Assembly (NCBI GenBank): GCA_965230985.1
Contig: OZ246399.1
Coordinates: forward strand, 186,001-250,000
DNA: 64,000 bases
From: UBA2211 sp035404185
GTDB taxonomy: Bacteria > Patescibacteriota > Minisyncoccia > Minisyncoccales > Minisyncoccaceae
Reading direction: 5' to 3'
Both the position numbers and the translations under genes were made by a program. Below, piece by piece: positions 52,908 to 61,784 of this stretch. The notes beneath the pieces were generated by a model. The model did no database searches. It was given only the letters and a program-made list of their open reading frames with translations, and was not told where the DNA came from. The stretch's first letter is position 1. Every line of letters starts with the position of its first letter.

Positions 52908-53057
52908 GCTCCCAAAAATGAACGATTATTGAACTGGGGGGAAAGGGAATTTCTTTAGTTAATGGATAACTTGGTTTCGACTGGGTTTCTCCTCAAGAAA
53001 TTTCTTTAGCTTAGCCCAATGCTAACAAGGACCCCCAGTTCAGGAATCGTTTTTTTA
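52908..53057 (+). ncRNA. Candidate ~145-nt structured small RNA (6S-like architecture)
   Basis: A closing stem pairs aacgatt..gaactggggg (52921-52940) with cccccagttc..aatcgtt (53032-53051): 17 pairs plus one or two in the small internal loop. A T-run at 53051-53057 follows. An inner stem aatttctt/aagaaatt (52949-52956 with 52995-53002) leaves an asymmetric internal loop, whose 3' side can fold a small hairpin (ttagc/gctaa, 53006-53025 area). A strong promoter lies upstream. This recalls 6S RNA, but no 6S, SRP or tmRNA sequence signature is seen. GC-rich for the genome. Confidence 0.6.
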
Positions 53058-54362
53058 TTATCCAACAACCCTTTTAACTTCTTCTATAGTTGTTACTCCT
53101 TTTAGAATTTTTATTAGTCCATCTTGCTTCATCGTAGTCATCCCTTTTTTAATGGCTATTTTTTCTAGGGCTGAAGTTGATGGGGAAGTTAAAATGAAGT
53201 CTTGAATTTCATCATCAATTGATAGAGCTTCAAAAATTCCAACTCTTCCTTTGTATCCAGTAAAATTACAATATTCACAACCTTTTATTTTTGCTATTTT
53301 CATGTCGGGTTTTAATTCTGGCATATCAGATCCTTGAGGCATATTCTCAAGGTCTTTTTTTATTTCTTCAAATAACTCAGGCGAGATTGTTTCTAGTCCT
53401 CCACATTTGGGGCAAACTTTTCTTACTAGCCTTTGAGCAATAGCAACGTTGATTGCAGGAGCAATATTAACTGCTTTTTCTCCTAAAGCTTGTAGTCTAG
53501 CAATAGTCCCAGCGGCGTCATTGGTGTGAAGGGTAGACAAAACTAGGTGACCAGTTAAAGCAGCCTGTAATGCTATTGAAGCAGTTTCTAAATCTCTGAT
53601 TTCTCCAACTAGTATAGCGTCAGGATCTTGCCTAACGATTGATTTTAGTCCAGCGGCAAAATCATATCCCTTTTTTGGGTTAACTTGGGTTTGAGAAATT
53701 CCGTCTAAATGATACTCGATTGGATCCTCAATGGTTACAACTTTAATTTCTGGGTTACTCAATTTTTTCAAGAAAGCGTAGAGAGTCGTTGTTTTACCAG
53801 AACCAGTAGGACCGGTGACGATAATCATTCCATTTGGTTTTTGTGCTTGCTCGGTAAATATTTGGTAGATATCTTTTCTTAATCCCAAGTCTTCCAAGCT
53901 TATTAAATTTTTAGGATTCAAAACCCTCATAACGATAGTTTCTCCGTATTCAGTGGGTAAGGTAGAAACTCTAACTTCTATTTCTTCAGCAATTTCTCCT
54001 TTATTTACAATAATAGAGAATCTTCCGTCTTGTGGTTTGTCTTCAACGTTTAATTTTAGTCCCGAAAGAAGTTTAATTCTAGAAACAATTCTTTGGTGTC
54101 TCTGGACATCAAAAGAGGTAACTTCTTGTAATATTCCGTCAATTCTTATTCTTAAAATTGATCCATTTTCAATTGCTTCAATATGCATGTCTGAGCTATC
54201 AAGGATAATCGCTCCAGACATTAAAATTTTAAGAAGGAAAGAAACGTCTTTTAAGGCAGCTGCTTCAATTTTGCTTTTTAAAGTTGGGACACCTAAAATG
54301 TCCTTTTCAAACTCAGCTTCCAATTCATTCTCTATTTCTATTTTTTCCGTTATTGTTTCCAT
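53058..54362 (-). CDS. GspE/PilB-type secretion/pilus assembly ATPase
   Basis: 434 aa. Walker A GPTGSGKTTTLYA, Asp box VTIEDPIEY, Walker B AILVGEIRDLETA, HLVLSTLHTND, and a zinc-binding CPKCG...CEYC pair as in PilB/GspE. The N-terminal N1 domain is missing; the protein starts almost at N2 (SDMHIEAIENG). It would power assembly of the prepilin-type protein at 5385. Its start is 5 bp after the stop of the DHH-like gene. Confidence 0.93.
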   Translation of the reverse strand: METITEKIEIENELEAEFEKDILGVPTLKSKIEAAALKDVSFLLKILMSGAIILDSSDMHIEAIENGSILRIRIDGILQEVTSFDVQRHQRIVSRIKLLSGLKLNVEDKPQDGRFSIIVNKGEIAEEIEVRVSTLPTEYGETIVMRVLNPKNLISLEDLGLRKDIYQIFTEQAQKPNGMIIVTGPTGSGKTTTLYAFLKKLSNPEIKVVTIEDPIEYHLDGISQTQVNPKKGYDFAAGLKSIVRQDPDAILVGEIRDLETASIALQAALTGHLVLSTLHTNDAAGTIARLQALGEKAVNIAPAINVAIAQRLVRKVCPKCGGLETISPELFEEIKKDLENMPQGSDMPELKPDMKIAKIKGCEYCNFTGYKGRVGIFEALSIDDEIQDFILTSPSTSALEKIAIKKGMTTMKQDGLIKILKGVTTIEEVKRVVG

Positions 54363-54367
54363 GGTTT

Positions 54368-55441
54368 TTATTTTAAGAAAGAAAGTACCTTATCTTTTGC
54401 TAAACTTATTGATGATTCTTCAGTTAGAAACATTGCTCCATTGTTTTTAGAGACTCCTTTGAAATTGTTTACTATCTTCATTACTTCTGATTTATCGTCT
54501 GAATAAAATATTCCTTTAACAGATAGTGGGGAAGTCCGGCTTTCCCACAAAAGAAGGAAGGAAGGTATTTTAAAGAAATTTTTGATTTTTTCAATTACGA
54601 AGGAAAAATCTTTTGAAGTAGCATCATTATCAAGCATGTTCTTTTCTGACAATGTTGATATATAAATATTTTCATTTTCAGAAATAGTTAGATTACTCAA
54701 AGCCAATTCAAGTATTTTTACTTTCGGATCGTTTTTAGAAATAAGGTTTAAATTTCCTCCTTTTTTAAACAACCACTTAATAGTTGGTATGTTTTTCTTA
54801 TTGTAAACGTTTTTAGGGCTGATGGTCAACCCATAAAGAAGGAAACTTGCTGATTCGTTATTCACATATTCTTTCCCCAGGTCTTTAATTAGGCAAGAGA
54901 TAGCTTGGGACAATGATTGTCCGTCTTCAACTAAATTTATTTCTCCATAGTTTTGATTGCTTAAATCGTTATCAATATTAATAATTGTACAACCATACAG
55001 TTGGTCAAGATTATTAGAGCATAATTGTTCAACTTCTTGAAACTCTTGAATGCCAACAGTTATTAGAATGTCATAATTGGCACTAGATAATAATGAATCG
55101 GTTCCAGAGATTATTTTGCAAGAATAACTTTCATTGTTTATGTCTCCAGTCTTGGGAGTAAGATATAAGTCAATTCCTTTATTATTTTTTTCATAATATA
55201 CCTCTGAGATATCTTCTTTAAAGGAAATATGGAATTTTTTTTGTTCTTTTTCTTTCAAGATTTCATATATTTTATCTGGAACTTCGTCTAAAGGGAAGAA
55301 TATTTTCTTATTTGTTTTTCTTAAGGCAAAAAAAAGAGCCAAAGTAGCTCCTATAGCATCGTCATTTGCATTGATTTTGGTTAAAATTCCTATATTTTTA
55401 CCACTTTCTATGCTGTTTTTTATCTTCAATATTTCTTCCAT
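54368..55441 (-). CDS. Degenerate DHH/NrnA-like protein
   Basis: 357 aa. The layout resembles NrnA-type DHH phosphoesterases: NANDDAIGATLALFFALRK fits the first motif (usually HxxPDxDAxGS), and INIDNDLSNQNYGEIN fits the DHH motif, but DHH has become DND and the first His is missing. Metal-dependent activity is therefore unlikely, and it may bind nucleotides or serve as a partner of the neighbouring PilB-type ATPase, with which it is operonic. Confidence 0.65.
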   Translation of the reverse strand: MEEILKIKNSIESGKNIGILTKINANDDAIGATLALFFALRKTNKKIFFPLDEVPDKIYEILKEKEQKKFHISFKEDISEVYYEKNNKGIDLYLTPKTGDINNESYSCKIISGTDSLLSSANYDILITVGIQEFQEVEQLCSNNLDQLYGCTIINIDNDLSNQNYGEINLVEDGQSLSQAISCLIKDLGKEYVNNESASFLLYGLTISPKNVYNKKNIPTIKWLFKKGGNLNLISKNDPKVKILELALSNLTISENENIYISTLSEKNMLDNDATSKDFSFVIEKIKNFFKIPSFLLLWESRTSPLSVKGIFYSDDKSEVMKIVNNFKGVSKNNGAMFLTEESSISLAKDKVLSFLK

Positions 55442-55525
55442 GTTCTTGCCTTAACCTTACTGTATTTAGGGGTAAAAGTCAATTAGTTTTCTTTTTCTAT
55501 TTTTAATAGTATAATCAATGAATAT

Positions 55526-55963
55526 ATGGAATATTTAACAGAAAATTATCTAGAAACCCAAGAGGTGGGAAAAGGCTTAGCAGAGGAAATAAAGAGAGGG
55601 TCAAGGGCTGTAGTTTTTGGACTGAAAGGAGATTTAGGAGCTGGTAAAACAACATTTTTACAAGGCTTTGCTAAGGGACTGGGAATTAAAGAAAAGATAA
55701 TCAGTCCAACTTTTGTTATTATGAATAGGTTTGATCTTAAGGGTAAATTTAATAATTTCTATCATCTTGATTGTTATCGCATAGAGAAACCTAAAGAAAT
55801 GGAAAGTCTTGGTTTCGAAGAAATAATTAACAATCCTAAAAATATTGTTTGTATTGAGTGGCCAGAGAAAATAAAAAAATTACTTCCTGAAGATTTAATT
55901 TCAATTAAATTTAAGATTCTTGATGGAGACAAAAGAGAAATAATAATTGATTATGGAAAATAA
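55526..55963 (+). CDS. tsaE: tRNA threonylcarbamoyladenosine biosynthesis ATPase TsaE
   Basis: 145 aa. Walker A GDLGAGKTTFLQGFAKGLG, ISPTFVIMNRF, FYHLDCYRI and CIEWPEKI are typical. Supports t6A37 modification with TsaB/TsaD. TATAAT at 55510-55515 lies just 10 bp from the ATG. It overlaps the following gene by 11 bp. Confidence 0.95.
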   Translation: MEYLTENYLETQEVGKGLAEEIKRGSRAVVFGLKGDLGAGKTTFLQGFAKGLGIKEKIISPTFVIMNRFDLKGKFNNFYHLDCYRIEKPKEMESLGFEEIINNPKNIVCIEWPEKIKKLLPEDLISIKFKILDGDKREIIIDYGK

Positions 55964-56876
55964 AGAAAACTTTGTCATTATCGATAGTAACTCAGTAATT
56001 CATCGAGCATTTCATGCTTTGCCTCCTCTGAAAAACAAAAATGGGGAAGTGGTGAATGCTGTATACGGGTTTCTTTTGGTTTTATTTAAATTGCTCAAAG
56101 AATTGAAACCTAAATATTTTGTGGCTTGTTTTGATCTACCCGAACCGACCTTCAGGAAGAAAGCCTTTGAAGAATACAAGGCTCATCGAAAAAAAGCTCC
56201 AGATGAATTGTACAATCAGATTCCAATGGTTAAAAAAGTTTTAAAAGCTTTTAATGTCCCTATTTTTGAGATGGCTGGGTATGAAGGAGATGATTTGATC
56301 GGAACATTAACTAATTCTTTAACTAAAGGAAAAGAGGATGGTGTTAAAAATATTGTTGTTTCTGGAGACTTAGACAATCTTCAATTAATCAATGAAAATA
56401 CTTTTGTTTATTTTTTAAATAAAGGGGTTAAAAACGGATTGATATACGATAAGAAGATGATAAGTGAGAAATTTGAAGGATTAACTCCGGAACAATTGAT
56501 TGATTATAAAGGTTTGAGGGGTGATGTTTCTGATAATATTCCTGGGGTCAAGGGAATAGGAGAAAAGACGGCTTTGAAACTTATTAAAGAATTTGGAAGT
56601 ATCGAAAATTTATATGTTAATATAGAAAAAAAGAACCTACCTAAGAGTGTTAAAGAAAAGCTTATCTCAGGTAAAGAAAAGGCTTTTTTGAGCAGGGAAT
56701 TGTCAGAGATAAAAAAAGATGTGCCAATTGAAGTTAATATGAAAAATTGTGAATGGGGAGGATATAATGAAGAAGAAATTGTTTCTATGCTCAAAGATTT
56801 CGGATTTAATAGTTTAATTAAAAATATATCCACGGAAGAAGAAAAAACTGTTGGTCAAAATTTGAAGTTATGGTAA
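55953..56876 (+). CDS. Stand-alone 5'-3' exonuclease (PolA N-terminal domain)
   Basis: 307 aa from the ATG at 55953. IIDSNSVIHRAFHALPPL, YFVACFDLPEPTFRKKAFEEYKAHR broken over the motif, GYEGDDLIGTL, VVSGDLDNLQL, and the helix-hairpin-helix GLRGDVSDNIPGVKGIGEKTA are the family hallmarks, with metal-binding Asp residues in place. The polymerase and 3'-5' exonuclease domains of Pol I are absent, so it is a flap endonuclease for primer removal and repair. Overlaps tsaE. Confidence 0.92.
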   Translation: MENKENFVIIDSNSVIHRAFHALPPLKNKNGEVVNAVYGFLLVLFKLLKELKPKYFVACFDLPEPTFRKKAFEEYKAHRKKAPDELYNQIPMVKKVLKAFNVPIFEMAGYEGDDLIGTLTNSLTKGKEDGVKNIVVSGDLDNLQLINENTFVYFLNKGVKNGLIYDKKMISEKFEGLTPEQLIDYKGLRGDVSDNIPGVKGIGEKTALKLIKEFGSIENLYVNIEKKNLPKSVKEKLISGKEKAFLSRELSEIKKDVPIEVNMKNCEWGGYNEEEIVSMLKDFGFNSLIKNISTEEEKTVGQNLKLW

Positions 56877-56887
56877 AATAAAGCTTA

Positions 56888-58054
56888 ATGTCGGAAAAAA
56901 TATTAAATTTTACAGAGACTAAAGAAGACGAACTCAGAAGAGTGAGAGCGGCTCTTTTGAATATTTTAGAAGACACTGAAGAGGCTAGAAGGGAGGCGGT
57001 TAGAGAGAAGAATAAAACCATGGCAATTATTGAAAATCTTACTGACGGTATTTTTCTTTTAAATAATAAGAATGAAGTAGAAATTATCAGTCCCTTAGTA
57101 GTCGATTTTTTTAAAAAAAACAAAGAAGAAATTATAGGGAAAAATATTGTTGATTTATTCGACAGTGAAGAGCTTAAAGAATTTAAGGAATTATTAATAG
57201 ATTCTAAAAAAGGAAAGATTAATAAGGTTACAAAAAAAGAGATTTCAATTGGCCAAAGGATGAATATTGAAGTTTATACGATCTTTTTAGAAGAAAAACA
57301 AGAAGAAGGAGGAATTTTGATTATTCTTCATGACGTGACGAGAGATAAATTAATTGAAAAAATGAAGACAGAATTTGTTTCAATTGCCGCCCATCAATTA
57401 AGAACTCCTTTATCAGCGATTAAGTGGACTCTCCGCATGGTATTAGACGGAGAGACAGGGGATATTACTCAGGAACAAAAAGATTTATTGGAAAAGACTT
57501 ATGTTAGTAACGAGAGAATGATTAGTCTGATTAACGATCTTTTAAATGTATCAAGAATTGAAGAAGGAAGATTTTTATATAAGCAAGAGATGGCTAGTCT
57601 TGAAGAAATTATTTCAACCGTTATTGATAGCTCTCAAGAGCTATTAAAGATGAAAAAAATGAAGATAATTTTCGACAGACCTAAAGAAATATTGCCTCAA
57701 GTTTATGTTGATAGAGAAAAAATGGAATTAGTTGTCCAAAACCTTTTAGAAAACGCTGTTAAGTATACTCCCGAAGGAGGTGAAATTAATATTTCTTTGG
57801 AAAAAAAGAATGACGAAGTTATTTTTAAGATTAAAGATACAGGCGTTGGCATTCCAGAAGCTCAAAAAGAAAGAATATTCACTAAATTTTTTAGAGGAGA
57901 TAATGTTATTCGAATGGAAACTGAGGGTTCCGGTTTAGGGCTATACACAACAAAGAATATTATAGATGCTCATAAGGGTAAAATTTGGTTTGATTCAAAA
58001 GAAGGAGAGGGAACTACTTTCACTTTTACCATTCCAGTCATAACAAAGTCTTGA
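56888..58054 (+). CDS. PAS-containing sensor histidine kinase, cytoplasmic
   Basis: 388 aa. Residues ~35-150 form a PAS-like domain (AIIENLTDGIFLLNNKNEVE, IGKNIVDLF), followed by HisKA with AHQLRTPLSAIKW (phosphorylated His ~169) and an HATPase domain with NLLENAVKYTPEGG, DTGVGIP and GSGLGLYTTK. No TM segments, so it senses an internal signal. Its receiver partner is 33 bp downstream. Confidence 0.93.
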   Translation: MSEKILNFTETKEDELRRVRAALLNILEDTEEARREAVREKNKTMAIIENLTDGIFLLNNKNEVEIISPLVVDFFKKNKEEIIGKNIVDLFDSEELKEFKELLIDSKKGKINKVTKKEISIGQRMNIEVYTIFLEEKQEEGGILIILHDVTRDKLIEKMKTEFVSIAAHQLRTPLSAIKWTLRMVLDGETGDITQEQKDLLEKTYVSNERMISLINDLLNVSRIEEGRFLYKQEMASLEEIISTVIDSSQELLKMKKMKIIFDRPKEILPQVYVDREKMELVVQNLLENAVKYTPEGGEINISLEKKNDEVIFKIKDTGVGIPEAQKERIFTKFFRGDNVIRMETEGSGLGLYTTKNIIDAHKGKIWFDSKEGEGTTFTFTIPVITKS

Positions 58055-58087
58055 CCAATAAACATAATAAGTTTAAAATGTGTATAT

Positions 58088-58456
58088 ATGTTTAAGAAGA
58101 TATTATTAATCGAAGATGATAAGTTTTTGAGAGAATTAATGAATAAAAAACTCGTTATTTTGGGTTATGAGGTTGTTTCTGCCGCAGATGGAGAGTCAGG
58201 ACTTATCATGATTAAGGAAACAAAACCAGATGTGGTTTTATTGGATTTAATTTTACCAGGAATTAATGGATTTGAAGTTTTAGAGAAAGCTAAAAAAGAT
58301 CCAGAAATCGCTAATATTCCAGTTGTTATTCTTTCTAATTTAGGACAAGGAGAAGATATCGAAAAAGGATTAGCCTTGGGAGCAAAAGACTTTTTAGTCA
58401 AAGCTCACTTTACTCCCCAAGAAATAGTTAATAAATTAAAAAGTATTTTAGGATAA
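58088..58456 (+). CDS. Single-domain response regulator (CheY-like)
   Basis: 122 aa, a lone receiver domain: LLIEDDKFLREL with the acidic pair, phosphorylatable Asp (~53) in VVLLDLILPGINGFEVL, the Thr/Ser switch position in VVILSNLG and the conserved Lys in FLVKAHF. No output domain, so it signals by protein contact. One base of overlap with mutM (ATAATG). Confidence 0.95.
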   Translation: MFKKILLIEDDKFLRELMNKKLVILGYEVVSAADGESGLIMIKETKPDVVLLDLILPGINGFEVLEKAKKDPEIANIPVVILSNLGQGEDIEKGLALGAKDFLVKAHFTPQEIVNKLKSILG

Positions 58457-59334
58457 TGCCTGAACTTCCAGAAGTAGAAACAATAGTCAGAGATTTAAGA
58501 AAAGAGGTCCTCCATAGGACCTTTATTGATATTTGGACCGATGCAAAGGGAATGATCAAGAAAGATACTCTTGAAAGTTTTAAGAAAAAAATAATAGGAA
58601 AAGAAATAATCAATATTAGAAGAAGGGCCAAGAATATTTTAATAGATTTATCTGATGATTACGTTCTTTTAGTTCATCAAAAAATTGCAGGACATTTACT
58701 TTTTGGAAAATGGAAAATAGAAAAAGGGGTTTGGGTTTCAGAAAGAGAAGGTCCGCTCTTAAGTGATCCTATTAATAAATATATTCATGTTATTTTTTTA
58801 TTAGACAATCACAAGCAATTGGCTCTATCTGACGCTAGAAAGTTTGCTAAAATTGAGCTATGGAAAAAAGAAGAATTAGAAACATCGAAAGAATTTATCA
58901 AATTAGGGCCAGAACCACTAGAAAAAGATTTTACCTTGTTAGAATTTAAAAAATTGTTCGAGAAAAAGAAAGGAAAGATTAAGCAGATTTTAATGGACCA
59001 GAACTTTATTTCTGGTATTGGTAATATCTATGCTTCAGAAATTCTTTTTAGGGCCAAGATTCATCCCGAAGAAGAAATTAAGAATTTGAAAGATGAAGAT
59101 TTGAAAAATATATATACAGCAATGAGAGATATTTTAGAGCGGGCAATTGAATTAAGGGGAGATAGTTTTTCTGACTTTAGAACATTATATGGAGAAAAAG
59201 GAGAAGCTCAAAATATGAATAAGGTTTATCAAAAAGATGGTCAGTCTTGTCCAAGATGTAAGGGAATGATAAAAAGAATAACACAGGGGGGAAGAGGAAC
59301 GTTCTTTTGTCCTAAATGTCAAATAAAAAGATGA
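58456..59334 (+). CDS. mutM: Formamidopyrimidine-DNA glycosylase
   Basis: 292 aa. MPELPEVETIVRDL supplies the catalytic Pro and Glu; QNFISGIGNIYASEILFRAKIHP is the helix-two-turn-helix; a terminal zinc finger (CPRCKGMI..FFCPKCQ) is intact. Excises 8-oxoguanine and ring-opened purines. Confidence 0.97.
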   Translation: MPELPEVETIVRDLRKEVLHRTFIDIWTDAKGMIKKDTLESFKKKIIGKEIINIRRRAKNILIDLSDDYVLLVHQKIAGHLLFGKWKIEKGVWVSEREGPLLSDPINKYIHVIFLLDNHKQLALSDARKFAKIELWKKEELETSKEFIKLGPEPLEKDFTLLEFKKLFEKKKGKIKQILMDQNFISGIGNIYASEILFRAKIHPEEEIKNLKDEDLKNIYTAMRDILERAIELRGDSFSDFRTLYGEKGEAQNMNKVYQKDGQSCPRCKGMIKRITQGGRGTFFCPKCQIKR

Positions 59335-60233
59335 TAATATTATTATACGGAGAAGATACATATAGGCAGAAAAAGAAACTAGGAGAGATAATGGAAGAAC
59401 ACAAACAGAAACACAAAAGTGGGCTTAATTTAAGATATCTTGAGGGAAAGAGCATCTCTTTTGATGATTTAAGAAATGAGGTGTTGGGCATTTCCATGTT
59501 TAAAGAAAAAAAGTTGGTAGTAGTTTTGGATCCATTTTCTAATCCTAAATTAAAAGAAGACCTATTAGAAAAAGGAGAAGCTTTTGTTTCTTCGGATAAT
59601 GTTTTACTTTTAGTCGAACAATCAAAAATATTAGCGAAAGACAAGCTTTTGGCTTTTTTAGACAAAAATGGTAAAACTCAAGAGTTCGAATTATTAACTG
59701 GGGTAAAATTAAAAAATTGGATTCAAAAAGAAATTGAAGCAAAAGGAGGGATTATAGATGATTCTGCTTTAGAAAAATTAATTGAATATGTTGGTTCTGA
59801 CTTATGGAGGATGGAAAATGAAATTACAAAATTAATTAGTTATTCGAAAAGCATTTTAGAAAAAAATATAGACTTATTAGTTCATCCGAGTCACGAAACT
59901 AATATATTTGATACGGTTGATGCTATTGCGGCAAAGAACAAAAGAAAAGCAATTAATTTAATTAAGAGCCATATTGAAAAGGGTGAATCAGCTATATATA
60001 TCTTAGCGATGATCGCTTCACAAATAAGAAATATTATTTCAGTTAAAGGAGGTGGAACAGGACAGCTAGGAATGCACCCTTTTGTTTTTAGAAAGACGAC
60101 TTTTCAAGCTAAGAATTTTAGTTTAGAAGAATTGAAAAACATGTACGCAAGAATAACCCAATTAGATTCAGAAATAAAGGTTGGTAAAATTGATCAAAGC
60201 ATCGCATTAGATGTTTTAATTTCAGAAATATGA
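59331..60233 (+). CDS. holA: DNA polymerase III delta subunit-like protein
   Basis: 300 aa from the ATG at 59331 (ATGA overlap with mutM); another ATG five codons upstream is possible. MIILLYGEDTYRQKKKLGEI, KNWIQKEIEAKGGIIDDSAL, GSDLWRMENEITKL and FDTVDAIAAKNKRKAINLI follow the HolA pattern. It opens the clamp as part of the loader. Overlaps the HAD gene by 4 bp. Confidence 0.88.
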   Translation: MIILLYGEDTYRQKKKLGEIMEEHKQKHKSGLNLRYLEGKSISFDDLRNEVLGISMFKEKKLVVVLDPFSNPKLKEDLLEKGEAFVSSDNVLLLVEQSKILAKDKLLAFLDKNGKTQEFELLTGVKLKNWIQKEIEAKGGIIDDSALEKLIEYVGSDLWRMENEITKLISYSKSILEKNIDLLVHPSHETNIFDTVDAIAAKNKRKAINLIKSHIEKGESAIYILAMIASQIRNIISVKGGGTGQLGMHPFVFRKTTFQAKNFSLEELKNMYARITQLDSEIKVGKIDQSIALDVLISEI

Positions 60234-60871
60234 AAAAAGTTATTTGTTTTGATGTTAATGGAACATTGGTGGAAGAAAATTCATGGGAGCTTTTTACTCA
60301 AGGAGACAAGTTAATTGAAAAAGAAATCGAAGAAATATTTAAAGGATATTATTCTGGCAAAAAATTAATTGATGATGCTTGGGGAGAATTAGTTGTTTTA
60401 TTAAAAAGAATAGGAAAATCAAATAAAGATTTTATTCATAGCTGTTGGGGACAATCTAACACTTTTAAGGAAGGAGCCAGAGATATTGTTAAATACTTAA
60501 AAGAAAAGGATTATCAAATATATCTCATTTCTTGTTCAATTGATATTTATCTTGAATGTATAGTTGAAGAATTAAAAATAGATGGTTTCTATGCTGGTAG
60601 CCATTTGATGTTTGATTCTTCAGGAGAATTAAATAAAATTACCAGTGAATGTGTGAAAGGAAGAGAGTATAAAAAAGAAAAATTAAAAGAATTAGCAGAA
60701 AAAGAACATATTGCAATTGAAGATGTTATTTTTGTCGGAGATGGGGACAACGATATCGGGGTTTTTGAAATGACCAAGCATGGGATTGCAATGGGGAATC
60801 AGAATGAAAAGCTACTTAATTGTTCATGGAAAAAAATTAAGTCGTTAATAGAGATTAAAGATATTTTATAA
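60230..60871 (+). CDS. HAD-superfamily hydrolase (SerB-like), altered motif I
   Basis: 213 aa. Motif I is FDVNGTLV, so the second Asp of DxDGT is Asn; motif II is YLISCS, motif III has Lys in REYKKEKL, and motif IV FVGDGDNDIGVF is intact. The HAD-IB fold with an alpha-helical cap is likely. In phosphatases the second Asp is the acid/base, so the Asn suggests altered or lost phosphatase activity. Substrate unknown. Confidence 0.8.
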   Translation: MKKVICFDVNGTLVEENSWELFTQGDKLIEKEIEEIFKGYYSGKKLIDDAWGELVVLLKRIGKSNKDFIHSCWGQSNTFKEGARDIVKYLKEKDYQIYLISCSIDIYLECIVEELKIDGFYAGSHLMFDSSGELNKITSECVKGREYKKEKLKELAEKEHIAIEDVIFVGDGDNDIGVFEMTKHGIAMGNQNEKLLNCSWKKIKSLIEIKDIL

Positions 60872-60876
60872 GAGAA

Positions 60877-60905
60877 AACCGGGCTTCCCCGGTTCTTTTA
60901 TTTTT
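60877..60905. terminator. Bidirectional terminator between the HAD gene and rpsT
   Basis: Stem aaccggg/cccggtt with a 4-nt loop and T-rich tails on both sides. Confidence 0.85.
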
Positions 60906-61167
60906 TGATAGATTTGCTTATCTTTTTCATCATTCTTGATTTTTTTCTCGAAGCAGTGTTTTTCTTTATCACCCCTCTTTTAGCTGCCTTGTCAAGAGCT
61001 TTATAAATTTTTGGAAGTAGTTTTTCTGCTCCAGCTGCGTCATTTGCAACTAATAAAGCATTAGCTTCTTTGATAAGCTTTCTCATTTCTAAAATTCTCT
61101 TTGAATTAACGACTCTGCGTCTTTCGATCTGAGCAGGACGTCTTTTGGTTGTTTTTGTAACTGGCAT
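60898..61167 (-). CDS. rpsT: 30S ribosomal protein S20
   Basis: 89 aa, very basic, helical. KTTKRRPAQIERRRVVNSKRI and AEKLLPKIYKALDKAAKRGVIKKNTASRKKSR fit S20. Binds the 5' domain of 16S rRNA. Own promoter (shared region with ruvA) and terminator. Confidence 0.95.
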   Translation of the reverse strand: MPVTKTTKRRPAQIERRRVVNSKRILEMRKLIKEANALLVANDAAGAEKLLPKIYKALDKAAKRGVIKKNTASRKKSRMMKKISKSIKK

Positions 61168-61175
61168 ATACGATA

Positions 61176-61216
61176 TATATACACTAATTGTTTAAATATT
61201 GCAAGTTTGATATACT
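61176..61216. promoter_or_regulatory. Overlapping divergent promoters of rpsT and ruvA
   Basis: Minus strand: TTGCAA (61199-61204), 17-bp spacer, TATATA. Plus strand: TTGTTT (61188-61193), 17-bp spacer, TATACT (61211-61216). The two interlock, so they may compete. The ruvA message would begin about at its ATG. Confidence 0.55.
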
Positions 61217-61223
61217 GAATTCA

Positions 61224-61784
61224 ATGATAAGTCACATTTTCGGAAAAATTATACATAAAGACGACAAAAAGATTATTCTTGATAAGTCAGGGATAGGTTT
61301 TGAGGTATTTTTAGCCCCTTCAGACCTAAGAGAGCTTAATATTGGTGAAGAAAGGAGTGTTTTTACCTTTCTTTTTTTAGGAGAAAAGATAATTGAGCTG
61401 TACGGATTTTTAACACCTGAAAAACTCGAATTATTTAAGATATTAAAAGGTGTTTCTGGAGTTGGACCTAAAACAGCTATGGGTTTAGCGGTGGCTGGTT
61501 CTCTTGAGAAATTAAAAGATTCATTAGAGAAAGGAGAATTGCCTGAGGATGTTAAGGGAGTTGGAGTGAAAAGACTACAGAAGATACTTTTGGAAATAAC
61601 AGGAAAGATAAAAGAAGTAAAAAAGGTTAGTCCTAAGAAAATTACTAAAGATGAAGTATTTGATGCTTTGACAGCTTTAGGTTTTAACAAACAAGATGTA
61701 GCTGATGCCATTAGTCAGATTCCTGAAGATGTTAAAGGAGCGAAAGAAAGACTAAGAGAAGCTTTAAGGTTGTTAGGAAAATGA
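61224..61784 (+). CDS. ruvA: Holliday junction protein RuvA
   Basis: 186 aa from the ATG at 61224; the earlier in-frame ATG at 61188 lies inside the promoter, while MISHIFGKIIHKDDKKIILD is the normal start. Helix-hairpin-helix motifs ILKGVSGVGPKTAMGL and EDVKGVGVKRLQKILLE bind DNA; the C-terminal domain III is present. Works with RuvB (51.9-52.9 kb) and RuvC (49.4-49.9 kb). Overlaps the next gene by 4 bp. Confidence 0.95.
   Translation: MISHIFGKIIHKDDKKIILDKSGIGFEVFLAPSDLRELNIGEERSVFTFLFLGEKIIELYGFLTPEKLELFKILKGVSGVGPKTAMGLAVAGSLEKLKDSLEKGELPEDVKGVGVKRLQKILLEITGKIKEVKKVSPKKITKDEVFDALTALGFNKQDVADAISQIPEDVKGAKERLREALRLLGK

Noticed and set aside
52921..53051. SRP (4.5S) RNA or tmRNA at the large hairpin
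   Set aside because: No GGAAGGAAGCAGCC-type SRP loop and no tRNA-like ends on either strand.
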